In this document: positions 34,853 to 42,621 of the stretch, piece after piece
Layout of the letters: every line of letters begins with the position of its first letter
How positions within the stretch are numbered: position 1 is the first letter of the stretch
Translations under genes and position numbers: made by a program
Notes under the pieces: model-generated
Seen by the model: only the letters and a program-made list of their open reading frames with translations
Database searches by the model: none
Told to the model about the DNA's origin: nothing
Origin: UBA5868 sp964482025
GTDB lineage: Bacteria > Pseudomonadota > Gammaproteobacteria > Pseudomonadales > Cellvibrionaceae
NCBI GenBank assembly: GCA_964482025.1
Contig: CAYZVN010000002.1
Span: forward strand, 24,828 to 88,827
Direction of reading: 5' to 3'
Length of the DNA: 64,000 bases

Positions 34853-35164
34853 TTAGTCCGCAGGGGGGCGGTCGTAGCGATGAGCAGCGGTGGCGCCTTT
34901 GCGGTGGGACAGCGCGGCCCCCAGTTTTTTCGCCGCCTCGCCTATGGCGACATACAAGTCGATGTCTGTGCCTTCAACGGAGACAGTGGCACCAAGAAAT
35001 TGGGTGGTCGCTTCAACACTCTGTTGGTTGCGCTCCACTCGGACGATGACAGAAAGAGAGTCGAGGGAAGGGTGGTGGGTTTTGACCTTTGAAAATTTGC
35101 TCTGCACAGCCGCACGGATTCCGTCGGTAATGTCGACATGGTGGCCGGATAAATTAATTTGCAT
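34853..35164 (-). CDS. hpf: Ribosome hibernation promoting factor (short HPF type)
   Basis: A 103-residue beta-alpha protein binding the 30S decoding region to silence ribosomes: MQINLSGHHVDITDGIRAAVQSKFSKVKTHH, then IDLYVAIGEAAKKLGAALSHRKG. Short type without the C-terminal dimerisation domain of long HPF, consistent with the presence of rmf. AAGGAAGG precedes the ATG. It is not next to rpoN as in many gammaproteobacteria. A GC-rich inverted repeat (34816-34846) just downstream may end transcription. Confidence 0.92.
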   Translation of the reverse strand: MQINLSGHHVDITDGIRAAVQSKFSKVKTHHPSLDSLSVIVRVERNQQSVEATTQFLGATVSVEGTDIDLYVAIGEAAKKLGAALSHRKGATAAHRYDRPPAD

Positions 35165-35365
35165 AACAACCTTCCTTCTTTTTGTGGATTGCTAATTAAA
35201 CATGAAGCCAAACAGGGGAAATATCAAGTCTCTCCCAAAATCTATTTGACTATGGGGCGTGACGGCGCGTTTTGACACAAGTCATAAATGTAGGCTTGTG
35301 CAGCGGTTGACCCGATCGCCGCGACCACACCAAATCTGAGTGTGGCGCTGGCCAGAGGTTCCCGC

Positions 35366-36076
35366 TTAGAACAGTTTAGCGAGTAGCACCGGGATTGCCG
35401 TCTCCACCCGCAAAATCCGCTGGCCGAGCTGAATCGGTTGGAACCCCAAGTCGGCAAATTGGCGGACTTCCTGATCGAGAAACCCCCCTTCCGGCCCCAC
35501 CGCGAGCAGTGTCGGTGTCCCGGTTTCGGCGCGCGGCGCAGCGTAATCGCCGGGGTGGGCGATCAATCGTCGGAAATTGTGGCAGCGTGCGGGAAGAACG
35601 TCTTCAATGAAAGGACGGAAGCGAGTGTGGTATTCCACTTGCGGCAGTTGAGTGGCTTTGCCCTGTTCCAGGCCCAGCAGCAGTTGTTCGCGTACCGCTT
35701 CTGGTTTGAGCAACGGGGTCTGCCAAAAGCTCTTCTCCACGCGCGCCGTCTGAATAAGGCAGAGCTTTTCCACGCCCATGGTGGCGATGGTCTGCAGAGT
35801 ACGCTGGAGCATTTTCGGGCGCGGTAGCCCCAGAATTAGGGTTATCGGCAAAGTGGCAGGCGGCGGCTGGTCGAGCGTGTCGAGGTTGAGGATGACGGCG
35901 GTGTCATTGACGTTCGCGACTTCCCCGTAGCCTTGCAGGCCGTTCACTTTGCCGACGCTTAGGCGCGTTCCCGGCTGAACTTTTAGGACGGAGGTCAGGT
36001 GCAGATGGCGGCGGCCAGTGAGTTGGACCTGGGTTGGACTGATGAAGTCCCGGTCCTCAAGAACAATCAGATTCAT
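35366..36076 (-). CDS. rsmE: 16S rRNA m3U1498 methyltransferase
   Basis: A 236-residue SPOUT-class methyltransferase. An N-terminal PUA-like domain (QLTGRRHLHLTSVLKVQPGTRLSVG) is followed by the trefoil-knot domain with LGLPRPKMLQRTLQTIATMGVEKL, ARVEKSFWQ, LLGLEQGKAT, the SAM-binding VGPEGGFLDQEV and the end LGQRILRVETAIPVLLA. Full length. It starts 12 bp downstream of the tRNA-Arg gene on the same strand and could be read from the same promoter. Confidence 0.95.
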   Translation of the reverse strand: MNLIVLEDRDFISPTQVQLTGRRHLHLTSVLKVQPGTRLSVGKVNGLQGYGEVANVNDTAVILNLDTLDQPPPATLPITLILGLPRPKMLQRTLQTIATMGVEKLCLIQTARVEKSFWQTPLLKPEAVREQLLLGLEQGKATQLPQVEYHTRFRPFIEDVLPARCHNFRRLIAHPGDYAAPRAETGTPTLLAVGPEGGFLDQEVRQFADLGFQPIQLGQRILRVETAIPVLLAKLF

Positions 36077-36088
36077 GGTGTTTACCTA

Positions 36089-36163
36089 TGGCGTTCCCGA
36101 CTGGAATCGAACCAGTATCTAGCCCTTAGGAGGGGCTCGTTCTGTCCATTAAACTACGGGAAC
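36089..36163 (-). tRNA. tRNA-Arg (anticodon CCT)
   Basis: Cloverleaf on the minus strand: acceptor GTTCCCG/CGGGAAC with discriminator G and encoded CCA. The anticodon stem AGCCC/GGGCT holds loop CTCCTAA, giving anticodon CCT. The T-arm is CTGG-TTCGATT-CCAG. The anticodon arm matches E. coli argW. Confidence 0.96.
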
Positions 36164-36225
36164 GGGGCCGCGCATTGTAGCAACTTAAGGGTGCGCGTCA
36201 AAACCTGTAATGACTTGGTGTTTGT

Positions 36226-36948
36226 ATGTCGGCACTTAGCATCATTATTCCTGTGAACTCCGATATTCGGGGGTTTAAAGGTTTTTTGGACCGGTTGCTG
36301 CAGGCGGTCGCGCCGCTTAATGGCAGCGACATTATTGTGGTGGATGGCACGGCTGGTGGGGCTGTGGCCTCAATTGGTCGCCGCGCTGGGGTGTGCGTTA
36401 TCCGTGGCCAGGGGAGACGGCTGAGGCAAATGTATTTAGGTGCGACCTATGCGCACAGTGACTATTTGTTATTTATCGAGCCTCATATCACTTTGCCGGC
36501 GGATTTCGCCGATATCTGGTGGAGCACTCGCCGGGCAGGGCCGGGGTGGGGTTTCTTTCCGTTGCGCGCTCAGCAAGCGCCGTGGAGGTTGCGTTGGCTG
36601 GCAAAGATGATCTCGCTGCGGTCGCGCCTATCCGGAATTGCCGTCGAAGATCAGCCGCTTTTTGTGCGGCGCGATCTATGGAACTCGGCCAGTGGCTCAG
36701 AGGAACTTAAGCAGGATCGTTTTTTTGACTTGTGCCATCGACTACGCACGATCGCGTTCCCCTGGGTGATGCGCCAGTCGGTGGAAACGCAAGGCGCCCC
36801 TTGGAAGGATGCCAGTTTGGGCCGGCTTCTATGTGCGAGCTTGTCTTCGCGCCTGCATCTAGTGGCGAGCGAATCGCCGTCCGTCGGCGTGCGGCCGCTC
36901 AGCACAAAAGCGAATACCGGGCGCAAGCACACACCGGAACTGCCGTGA
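36226..36948 (+). CDS. Glycosyltransferase family 2-like protein, degenerate TIGR04283 type
   Basis: A 240-residue protein with a GT-A-like start: LSIIIPVNSDIRGFKGFLDRLL, then DIIVVDGTAGGAVASIGRRAGVCVIRG. GRRLRQMYLGATYAHSDYLLFIEPHITLPADF follows where TIGR04283-type transferases have a GRGxQMNxGA and LFLHADT-like sequence. The expected acidic HADT-type metal site reads EPHI here, so catalysis is doubtful. The C-terminal half (RDLWNSASGSEELKQDRFFDLCHRLR) keeps the family layout. The last ~40 residues are unrelated and basic. It lies between tRNA-Arg and flgN; function unknown. Confidence 0.65.
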   Translation: MSALSIIIPVNSDIRGFKGFLDRLLQAVAPLNGSDIIVVDGTAGGAVASIGRRAGVCVIRGQGRRLRQMYLGATYAHSDYLLFIEPHITLPADFADIWWSTRRAGPGWGFFPLRAQQAPWRLRWLAKMISLRSRLSGIAVEDQPLFVRRDLWNSASGSEELKQDRFFDLCHRLRTIAFPWVMRQSVETQGAPWKDASLGRLLCASLSSRLHLVASESPSVGVRPLSTKANTGRKHTPELP

Positions 36949-36961
36949 GAGCGACGCCGCC

Positions 36962-37447
36962 TCAGGCTTCGCCGAGTTTTTGGAAGTTGTAGCCGGCGCC
37001 GCGCCCACCTTTGGCGTTATAGAGCGGGTCGCTTTCGTCTTTGCCGCGAACGAGGGCGAGCAGGCGTGAGAAGACTTGTTGATTGCGCGCCAGCAATTTG
37101 CCGTTGATCTCGTTTTCTTCCTGGCATTGACGCAACAGGCTGCGGAATTCATCCCATTCGCCTTGGGCTTGCGGCAGGGTGGTGCGAATTAATTCGCCCC
37201 ATATATCCTCGGTCGTTTCATTGGGTTTGTGCTGCTCCGCCACCCATGCACTGCGCTGTCGAGCGCTCTGTTCCAGGTGGATGAGATTGGCGGATTTGTT
37301 CTGGATGATGCCTTCAAGGGCGTCGGCATCGCGAGCCTGGAGCGCCTCGCGTTCTTGCTCGAGCAGTTGGAGCAGGGCGCGGCAGGCGTCAATGTCCTGG
37401 CGGATATGCTGTTGCAGGTTTTCTTGAGTGAGAGCAGTCTGAGTCAT
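36962..37447 (-). CDS. flgN: Flagellar chaperone FlgN
   Basis: A 161-residue, mostly helical coiled protein that escorts FlgK and FlgL to the export gate. It has the family's heptad-rich N-terminal ~100 residues (DACRALLQLLEQEREALQARDADALEGIIQNKSANLIHLEQSA) and a C-terminal DPLYNAKGG motif shared with gammaproteobacterial FlgN. It follows flgM by 32 bp in the same unit. Its clients flgK and flgL are ~13 kb away on the other strand. Confidence 0.9.
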   Translation of the reverse strand: MTQTALTQENLQQHIRQDIDACRALLQLLEQEREALQARDADALEGIIQNKSANLIHLEQSARQRSAWVAEQHKPNETTEDIWGELIRTTLPQAQGEWDEFRSLLRQCQEENEINGKLLARNQQVFSRLLALVRGKDESDPLYNAKGGRGAGYNFQKLGEA

Positions 37448-37479
37448 CGGGGCCCCCTAGAGCCTGGGTGATTGCGAAT

Positions 37480-37791
37480 TTATCCCAACCCGTCCTGCGC
37501 CAACATACGCTCGGCAATTGCGTCGCTGTCAATGCTGTAGCGCCCTTCGGCTATTGCCTGGCGCACCGCGGCCACTTTAGCCTCGTCCACATCACCACTT
37601 TGCATAACCGCCTGCTCTAAACGACCGAGGGTTTGGGCTTGGCTGCTCAAAGAGACGTTGTCTCCAGTAGCGGGCTTGGATTGACGGGCAGCAGCTTCGG
37701 ACTCTCCCGAAGGGCTGGGTTTTGCCTTGACGTTGCCGGATGCGGTATTGGCGCTCCGGTTCAGGCTGGGGTTGCTAGGATCTATAACCAT
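37480..37791 (-). CDS. flgM: Anti-sigma28 factor FlgM
   Basis: A 103-residue, largely unstructured protein that holds FliA (sigma28) inactive until it is exported through the finished hook. The C-terminal part carries the sigma28-binding helices (VAAVRQAIAEGRYSIDSDAIAERMLAQ). The N-terminal half is polar, with a conserved start VIDPSNPSLNRS. An exact-consensus sigma28 promoter lies ~50 bp upstream, so FliA feeds back on its own inhibitor. Confidence 0.93.
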   Translation of the reverse strand: MVIDPSNPSLNRSANTASGNVKAKPSPSGESEAAARQSKPATGDNVSLSSQAQTLGRLEQAVMQSGDVDEAKVAAVRQAIAEGRYSIDSDAIAERMLAQDGLG

Positions 37792-37842
37792 AAATACGTA
37801 ACCGTTGACAGATGACTGACCTAACTGCGTTTCTCAACCGGT

Positions 37843-37869
37843 TTATCGGCATCTACCACACAAACTTTA
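37843..37869 (-). promoter_or_regulatory. Sigma28 (FliA) promoter of flgM
   Basis: Read on the minus strand: TAAAGTTT-N11-GCCGATAA, an exact match to the full consensus with correct spacing. The -10 element is ~51 bp before the flgM ATG. Confidence 0.93.
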
Positions 37870-37965
37870 AGGTGCTTTAGCGCTTTTTCTTTATCCGACC
37901 ACCCGAAATCGCGAATTGAGCGCGAAAGTGTGACCTGGTTCCGGTTTCCCGGCAAGGTCTGGCGA

Positions 37966-38676
37966 TTACAGGGCGACACGGGCTTTTCCTGGCGCAATGA
38001 TTTCGGCGTCGACAATGCGCGACGATTTTTCATTGCGCACGCGGATTTGCTCACCCACTTCACCGCTGGCCAGCGCGGTGCCAGTAGTAACCACTAAGAT
38101 GCCTCCCGTGCCTGCCTCAAGAATGACTCTATCGCCTTTGCGAACCACTTGTGGCGCTTTGAGATGGGAGACGCGCACCGGTTCACCGGCGTCCAAACGC
38201 CGCTTTAGCTCTTTGCCAATAACCTCTTGAGGCTCGAATATCAGGCCGAACCCGCCGTGATTGGTACTCATGCGGCGCTGCACCACATCGCCCGGCATAA
38301 GCACCGTACCGCGGGCCAAACTGCGCGCGACGACGGTTACTTTGGCGAAGGTCTCGATCCGCGCCGGGACGTAGATTGTCCAGGGCTTGGGCGAGCCGCA
38401 GCTCACTTTCACCGAGAGGTTGCTGCCATAAGGGCGGGGCGAGGTAATCTCCTGGCTCAAGGGCGAGGCGCACTTGGCTAAGCGCAGACGGCTATCCAAA
38501 TTTGCTACCGCGACTTCTATATCGCCTGGTGCAACACCCATGTATTCACCTGCCAAGGTATCCAACAAATAGGCTTCCACCCCGCTGCGTAGCGCCTCGG
38601 GGCTCTCGATGGTCTCGGCGTGGCTCATCATCGCAAGCAAGCAAATCACGCCGCAGAAAAAAAGGCGGTGTCCCAT
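37966..38676 (-). CDS. flgA: Flagellar P-ring assembly chaperone FlgA
   Basis: A 236-residue periplasmic protein helping FlgI assemble around the rod. It has a signal peptide (MGHRLFFCGVICLLAMMSHA), a middle region with ARIETFAKVTVVARSLARGTVLMPGDVVQRRM, and a SAF-like domain with VIGKELKRRLDAGEPVRVSHLKAPQVVRKGDRVILEAG, typical of FlgA. It ends ARVAL. It is the first gene of flgA-flgM-flgN, but flgM has its own promoter in the 174-bp gap. A sigma54-like element lies ~97 bp upstream. Confidence 0.94.
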   Translation of the reverse strand: MGHRLFFCGVICLLAMMSHAETIESPEALRSGVEAYLLDTLAGEYMGVAPGDIEVAVANLDSRLRLAKCASPLSQEITSPRPYGSNLSVKVSCGSPKPWTIYVPARIETFAKVTVVARSLARGTVLMPGDVVQRRMSTNHGGFGLIFEPQEVIGKELKRRLDAGEPVRVSHLKAPQVVRKGDRVILEAGTGGILVVTTGTALASGEVGEQIRVRNEKSSRIVDAEIIAPGKARVAL

Positions 38677-38772
38677 TGTTAGTGTCCTATGCTTAATGAG
38701 TAGTGGCGCCCACGATCAAACTGTCAAAAAAATGTCGCCAAATTGTCGATTAACTGGGATATGAAGCTTCAA

Positions 38773-38789
38773 TGCAAAGCTTGTGCCTG
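38773..38789 (-). promoter_or_regulatory. Probable sigma54 promoter of flgA
   Basis: Minus strand CAGGCACAAGCTTTGCA. The GG (-24) and GC (-12) cores and their spacing are right, with one mismatch next to the -24 GG and one in the spacer side. About 97 bp upstream of the flgA ATG. Confidence 0.65.
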
Positions 38790-38843
38790 TATCAATAAAG
38801 CGCGCCGAGAGGTCTCAAGTGTTGGAATTTTTGAGGAAGTAAT

Positions 38844-39788
38844 ATGGCCGGCGTTCTCGATAACGTAAATCAGCGTACCACCCTGGTGGGACAAAACCGC
38901 CTGGAATTATTGCTGTTCAGCTTAGGCGGTCGCCAACTTTATGGCATTAACGTATTTAAGGTTAAAGAAGTTCTGCAATGCCCGCACTTGAATGAAATAC
39001 CCAAGCGCAACCCGGTGGTGCGCGGCGTTGCGCATATTCGCGGCGGTACAATTCCGATTATGGATTTGCGCCAGGCAACCGGCGCCAGCCCGCTGACCAA
39101 TGTTCAGGATTGTTTCGTGATCATCACCGAATACAATCGCTCCACCCAAGGGTTTTTGGTGAGCTCCGTCGAGCGCATAGTGAATATGAACTGGAGTGCC
39201 ATTCACCCGCCACCGAAGGGTGCCGGCAAAGAGAGTTATCTCACCGCTGTGACCGAAGTCGACGGGCGTTTAGTGGAGATTATTGACGTTGAAAAAATTT
39301 TGGCAGAGGTCTCACCCCTGTCAGAAGAGGTCAGCGACGAGTTGGTAAAAGAAGTCCGCCATGCCGACTCGGTCAATAAGCATGTCCTTATAGTGGACGA
39401 CTCCGCCATTGCTCGAAAACAAATTCAAAACGTCATTCAATCTATTGGTGCGTCCACGACCGTGTTGAAAAACGGTAGGGAGGCGCTGGATTATCTGCTG
39501 GATATACTCGCCGATGGCAAGGATCCGGCCAAAGAGCTGTTGCTGGTGATTTCGGATATTGAAATGCCGGAAATGGATGGCTATACCTTTACCGCTGAAG
39601 TGCGAGCCAATCCGAAATTAAGCCCACTGCATGTCATTCTTCACACCTCGCTCAGTGGAGTTTTCAATGAAGCCATGGTGAAAAAAGTGGGTGCCGATGA
39701 TTTCTTGGCCAAATTCCACCCAGATGAATTGGCGCAAAGGGTCCGCGACCGTATCCAGGCAGTAGTGGAGCGGCGCGACCATCAATAA
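38844..39788 (+). CDS. cheV: Chemotaxis coupling protein CheV
   Basis: A 314-residue fusion of a CheW-like coupling domain (about residues 15-160: LLLFSLGGRQLYGINVFKVKEVLQCP) and a receiver domain (about 180-310). The receiver has VLIVDDSAIARKQI, phosphoacceptor Asp in VISDIEMPEMDGYTF, and Lys in DFLAKFHPDEL. It links receptors to CheA and adjusts signalling by phosphorylation. GAGGAAG precedes the ATG. It lies immediately before cheR, the standard Pseudomonas arrangement, opposite flgA. Confidence 0.95.
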   Translation: MAGVLDNVNQRTTLVGQNRLELLLFSLGGRQLYGINVFKVKEVLQCPHLNEIPKRNPVVRGVAHIRGGTIPIMDLRQATGASPLTNVQDCFVIITEYNRSTQGFLVSSVERIVNMNWSAIHPPPKGAGKESYLTAVTEVDGRLVEIIDVEKILAEVSPLSEEVSDELVKEVRHADSVNKHVLIVDDSAIARKQIQNVIQSIGASTTVLKNGREALDYLLDILADGKDPAKELLLVISDIEMPEMDGYTFTAEVRANPKLSPLHVILHTSLSGVFNEAMVKKVGADDFLAKFHPDELAQRVRDRIQAVVERRDHQ

Positions 39789-39833
39789 ACAGGGCCTGCG
39801 AGTGACGTGGCTAGCAAGGGGTTATGCGGGTAA

Positions 39834-40745
39834 ATGTCGAAATTTGGTGCGATCAAGAATCCAGAAGTGGTGGCAATGAGCCGATTCAAAGAGGGAGACC
39901 CCCTTAATCTGGACGCCTACGAATATGAAGCCTTTTCTGCATTTCTGCGGACGGCGTGCGGTATCGACTTGGGGGCGAATAAGCAGTATTTGGTTTCTAC
40001 CCGAGTTCGGCGGATTCTCGCGGAGCATGGCCTGGGCTCGTTGGCGGAGCTGACTCGGCTTATTCAGCAAGATAGCCAGCGGCTGCTGCGACAAAAAGTT
40101 ATAGATGCGATGACCACTAACGAAACGTTTTGGTTTCGCGATTCCTATCCGTTTGAATATTTGCGTAAAAGCCTTTTGCCGGAGCTTGCGAAGCGGCAAA
40201 AAAGCCATGAAAAAACGCGCATCTGGTCCGCTGCCTGCTCCAGCGGGCAGGAGCCCTACTCGATCAGTATGGTGGTGGAGGAGGGGATGCGGGGCAGCAT
40301 TTCGACCCGTTGTAACGACGCCGAGATTTTGGCGACCGATGTGTCTTCCTCCATGCTTGAGATCGCCAAACAAGCGGTTTATGACCGCATTTCCCTGATG
40401 CGCGGCCTGTCGGAGGCGCGTTGCAATGAATTTTTTGTTCAAGTTAGTGCGGATTCCTGGGCGCTTAAAGAGTCGGTGCGCAATCGGGTGCGCTTTCGAC
40501 CGCTGAATCTCCAGGAGTCGTTCTATCTCCTGGGGAAATTTGACGTAGTGTTTTGTCGGAATGTGCTTATTTATTTTTCGACGGATCTTAAAGCCGAAAT
40601 TTTGCGCAAAATCCACGGGGCGTTAAACCCCGGCGGCATTCTTTTTTTGGGTTCTTCCGAAAGCATTTCCGGGCTGAGCGACCTTTACGAAATGGTCAAT
40701 TGCAATCCGGGTGTGGCTTACCGGGCCAAGGTGTGTGAGCGGTAA
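39834..40745 (+). CDS. cheR: Chemoreceptor methyltransferase CheR
   Basis: A ~303-residue SAM-dependent enzyme that methylates glutamates of chemoreceptors. An N-terminal helical domain (YEAFSAFLRTACGIDLGANKQYLVSTRVRRIL) is followed by the Rossmann domain: TTNETFWFRDSYPFEYL, IWSAACSSGQEPYSISMV (SAM loop), EILATDVSSSMLEIAKQAVY and FDVVFCRNVLIYFS. The start could be 39834 or the ATG at 39876; neither has a clear ribosome site. The stop codon sits in a 13-bp direct duplication. Confidence 0.94.
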   Translation: MSKFGAIKNPEVVAMSRFKEGDPLNLDAYEYEAFSAFLRTACGIDLGANKQYLVSTRVRRILAEHGLGSLAELTRLIQQDSQRLLRQKVIDAMTTNETFWFRDSYPFEYLRKSLLPELAKRQKSHEKTRIWSAACSSGQEPYSISMVVEEGMRGSISTRCNDAEILATDVSSSMLEIAKQAVYDRISLMRGLSEARCNEFFVQVSADSWALKESVRNRVRFRPLNLQESFYLLGKFDVVFCRNVLIYFSTDLKAEILRKIHGALNPGGILFLGSSESISGLSDLYEMVNCNPGVAYRAKVCER

Positions 40746-40763
40746 CAGGCTGAGCGGTAACAG
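40736..40763. repeat. 13-bp direct repeat copying the cheR 3' end
   Basis: TGAGCGGTAACAG at 40736-40748 contains the last codons and stop of cheR. The same 13-mer recurs at 40751-40763 (15-bp period). Confidence 0.88.
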
Positions 40764-40883
40764 CCGTCTTCTCGGCGGCAATGGGGCCACTCGCATCCGG
40801 CAATAAGTTGCCGCTGGGCTTTCCCTCCTCTTTTTAATTCTTATTTTTCCCTTCTAAATCAACGGCATATAAATATTGTGTCG

Positions 40884-40900
40884 TTGGCATATGGCTTGCT
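40884..40900 (+). promoter_or_regulatory. Sigma54 promoter of the flgBCDE unit
   Basis: TTGGCATATGGCTTGCT: intact GG and GC cores with correct -24/-12 spacing. It lies 64 bp before the flgB GTG start. Confidence 0.85.
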
Positions 40901-40964
40901 TTAACCCATTTGTGATTTGAAACCGCCGGAAATCTGTCCGGCACCCAACATATGGGAGCGGCAA

Positions 40965-41372
40965 GTGACCATCAATTTTCAAAATGCGCTCGGCACCTTC
41001 GAAGCTGCTTTGCGTTTGCGCGCTGAACGCGCGGAAGTGCTCTCGGCCAACTTGGCGAATGCGGATACACCCAACTACAAAGCGCGGGATTTTGATTTTC
41101 ACACTGCGCTGCAACAGGCGCAGCAGCAACAGCCAACCCGCGGCGGTTTGCTGACGACACAGAGTCGGCATATGGATGCCGGCAGCGCTATTGCTGCAGG
41201 TGGCCCGGTGTTGTCTTATCGCACGCCCTCACAACCTTCCGTCGACGGCAACACGGTCGATGAGCATATTGAACACGCCCAATTTATGGAAAACAGTCTG
41301 GAGTTCCAAACGGCATTTACCTTACTTAACAGCCGTTTCAAAGGCTTGGTTTCCGCGATCCGGGGAGAATGA
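40965..41372 (+). CDS. flgB: Flagellar proximal rod protein FlgB
   Basis: A 135-residue rod subunit, normal length. It has the rod motif VLSANLANADTPNYKARDFDF and a C-terminal NSLEFQTAFTLLNSRFKGLVSAIRGE. The GTG at 40965 after GGGAGCGGCAA is chosen because TINFQNALGTFEAAL matches the family start; an in-frame ATG at 40917 would add 16 unrelated residues. First gene behind the sigma54 promoter; overlaps or abuts flgC. Confidence 0.94.
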   Translation: MTINFQNALGTFEAALRLRAERAEVLSANLANADTPNYKARDFDFHTALQQAQQQQPTRGGLLTTQSRHMDAGSAIAAGGPVLSYRTPSQPSVDGNTVDEHIEHAQFMENSLEFQTAFTLLNSRFKGLVSAIRGE

Positions 41373-41374
41373 TC

Positions 41375-41815
41375 ATGAGTTTAAATCGAATTATGGATAT
41401 TGCCGGTTCTGGCATGAGCGCCCAGTCGGTGCGCTTAAATACCACTGCCAGCAATATCGCAAACGCCGAATCTGCCTCATCCAGTGCAGAGGATGTCTAT
41501 CGCGGGCGCCACCCGGTATTTGCCGCCGCCTATCACAATATGCTCGGCCATCCCGATACCACGAACTTATCCGGCAATGCCGCGTCGGCCGGGGTCAATG
41601 TGCTCGGCATTGTCGAGAGTGATGCACCTTTGCAAATGCGCTACGAACCTAATCATCCCCTGGCGGACGAGCAAGGTTACGTGTTTTATCCCAATGTAAA
41701 TGTGGTTGAAGAAATGACCAATATGATCTCAGCGTCGCGCTCTTTTCAAGTCAATGTGGAAGTGATGAATTCCGCAAAGCAAATGGTGCAGCGTGTGTTG
41801 ACGCTCGGTCAGTAA
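41375..41815 (+). CDS. flgC: Flagellar proximal rod protein FlgC
   Basis: A 146-residue rod protein. The N-terminal MDIAGSGMSAQSVRLNTTASNIANAESASS and C-terminal NVNVVEEMTNMISASRSFQVNVEVMNSAKQMVQRVLTLGQ are canonical. An ATG two codons earlier (41369) overlaps the flgB stop and is closer to GGGGAG; either may be used. Normal length. Confidence 0.95.
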   Translation: MSLNRIMDIAGSGMSAQSVRLNTTASNIANAESASSSAEDVYRGRHPVFAAAYHNMLGHPDTTNLSGNAASAGVNVLGIVESDAPLQMRYEPNHPLADEQGYVFYPNVNVVEEMTNMISASRSFQVNVEVMNSAKQMVQRVLTLGQ

Positions 41816-41849
41816 TAAGCGCGATGATTTTGGAGAAAGGGGTTAGCAC

Positions 41850-42566
41850 ATGAACGAAGTCGGCAGCACCAGTGATGCACTACAGCACTTATCCTCTGCC
41901 AGCAAGCACAAGCCGGAAACCAAAGGCAGTGATGAGCTTGGCCAGAAAGCATTTTTGCGCTTGATGATTACCCAACTGGAAAATCAGGACCCGCTGAGCC
42001 CTCAGGAAAATGGTGAATTTATCGCGCAGTTGGCGCAGTTCAGCTCGGTGGAAAGTCTCGACCGGTTGAACACGAATTTTGATGGTTTCGCGCAGAATTT
42101 TGTGGCCAATCAAGCGTTGCAAGCCTCTTCTCTTGTCGGTCGTTCCGTCAGTGTGGATACGGATACATCGTTTCTTCCCGAGGGGCTTGCCATAACCGGA
42201 TTAATTGAAATTCCCGAAACAACCGACGATTTAAAAGTCGACATTTACTCCGAGGCCGGTGAGCTGCTCGACACCATCAATATAGGAATTGCCCAAGAAG
42301 GCGATCTTGCGCTGCGCTGGAACGGCCAGTACGCCGAGGTGAACGGCAAGCTGTTGGATTGGAAAAGCTCCCACGAAGATGGGTTGCCGCCGGGAATCTA
42401 TACCATCAAAGCCACTTCTTCTGTAGAGGGCGACACCACCCAGTTAGCCACGTATCTTAGTGCCAACGTCAATAGTGTGACGGTGGGTGCCAACGGAAAT
42501 CTCACATTGAATCTGGCCGGTGTCGGCGCGGTGAAATTGTCGGATGTTAAACAATTTAATGAATAA
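41850..42566 (+). CDS. flgD: Flagellar hook cap protein FlgD
   Basis: A 238-residue scaffold that caps the growing hook. The N-terminal domain has KAFLRLMITQLENQDPLSPQENGEFIAQLAQFSSVESLDRLN, the family signature. The C-terminal Ig/tudor-like part contains GDLALRWNGQYAEVNG and DGLPPGIYTIKATSSV. GGAGAAAGGGG lies ahead of the ATG. Size normal. Confidence 0.95.
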   Translation: MNEVGSTSDALQHLSSASKHKPETKGSDELGQKAFLRLMITQLENQDPLSPQENGEFIAQLAQFSSVESLDRLNTNFDGFAQNFVANQALQASSLVGRSVSVDTDTSFLPEGLAITGLIEIPETTDDLKVDIYSEAGELLDTINIGIAQEGDLALRWNGQYAEVNGKLLDWKSSHEDGLPPGIYTIKATSSVEGDTTQLATYLSANVNSVTVGANGNLTLNLAGVGAVKLSDVKQFNE

Positions 42567-42621
42567 TTTTGCGGATGCCGAATTCGTTCGACATCACATT
42601 CAGCTGTAGCAGGAGAGAGTT

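Noticed and set aside
37821..38063. 80-residue minus-strand frame between flgA and flgM
   Set aside because: It overlaps flgA in another frame and covers the sigma28 promoter. No ribosome site or family likeness.
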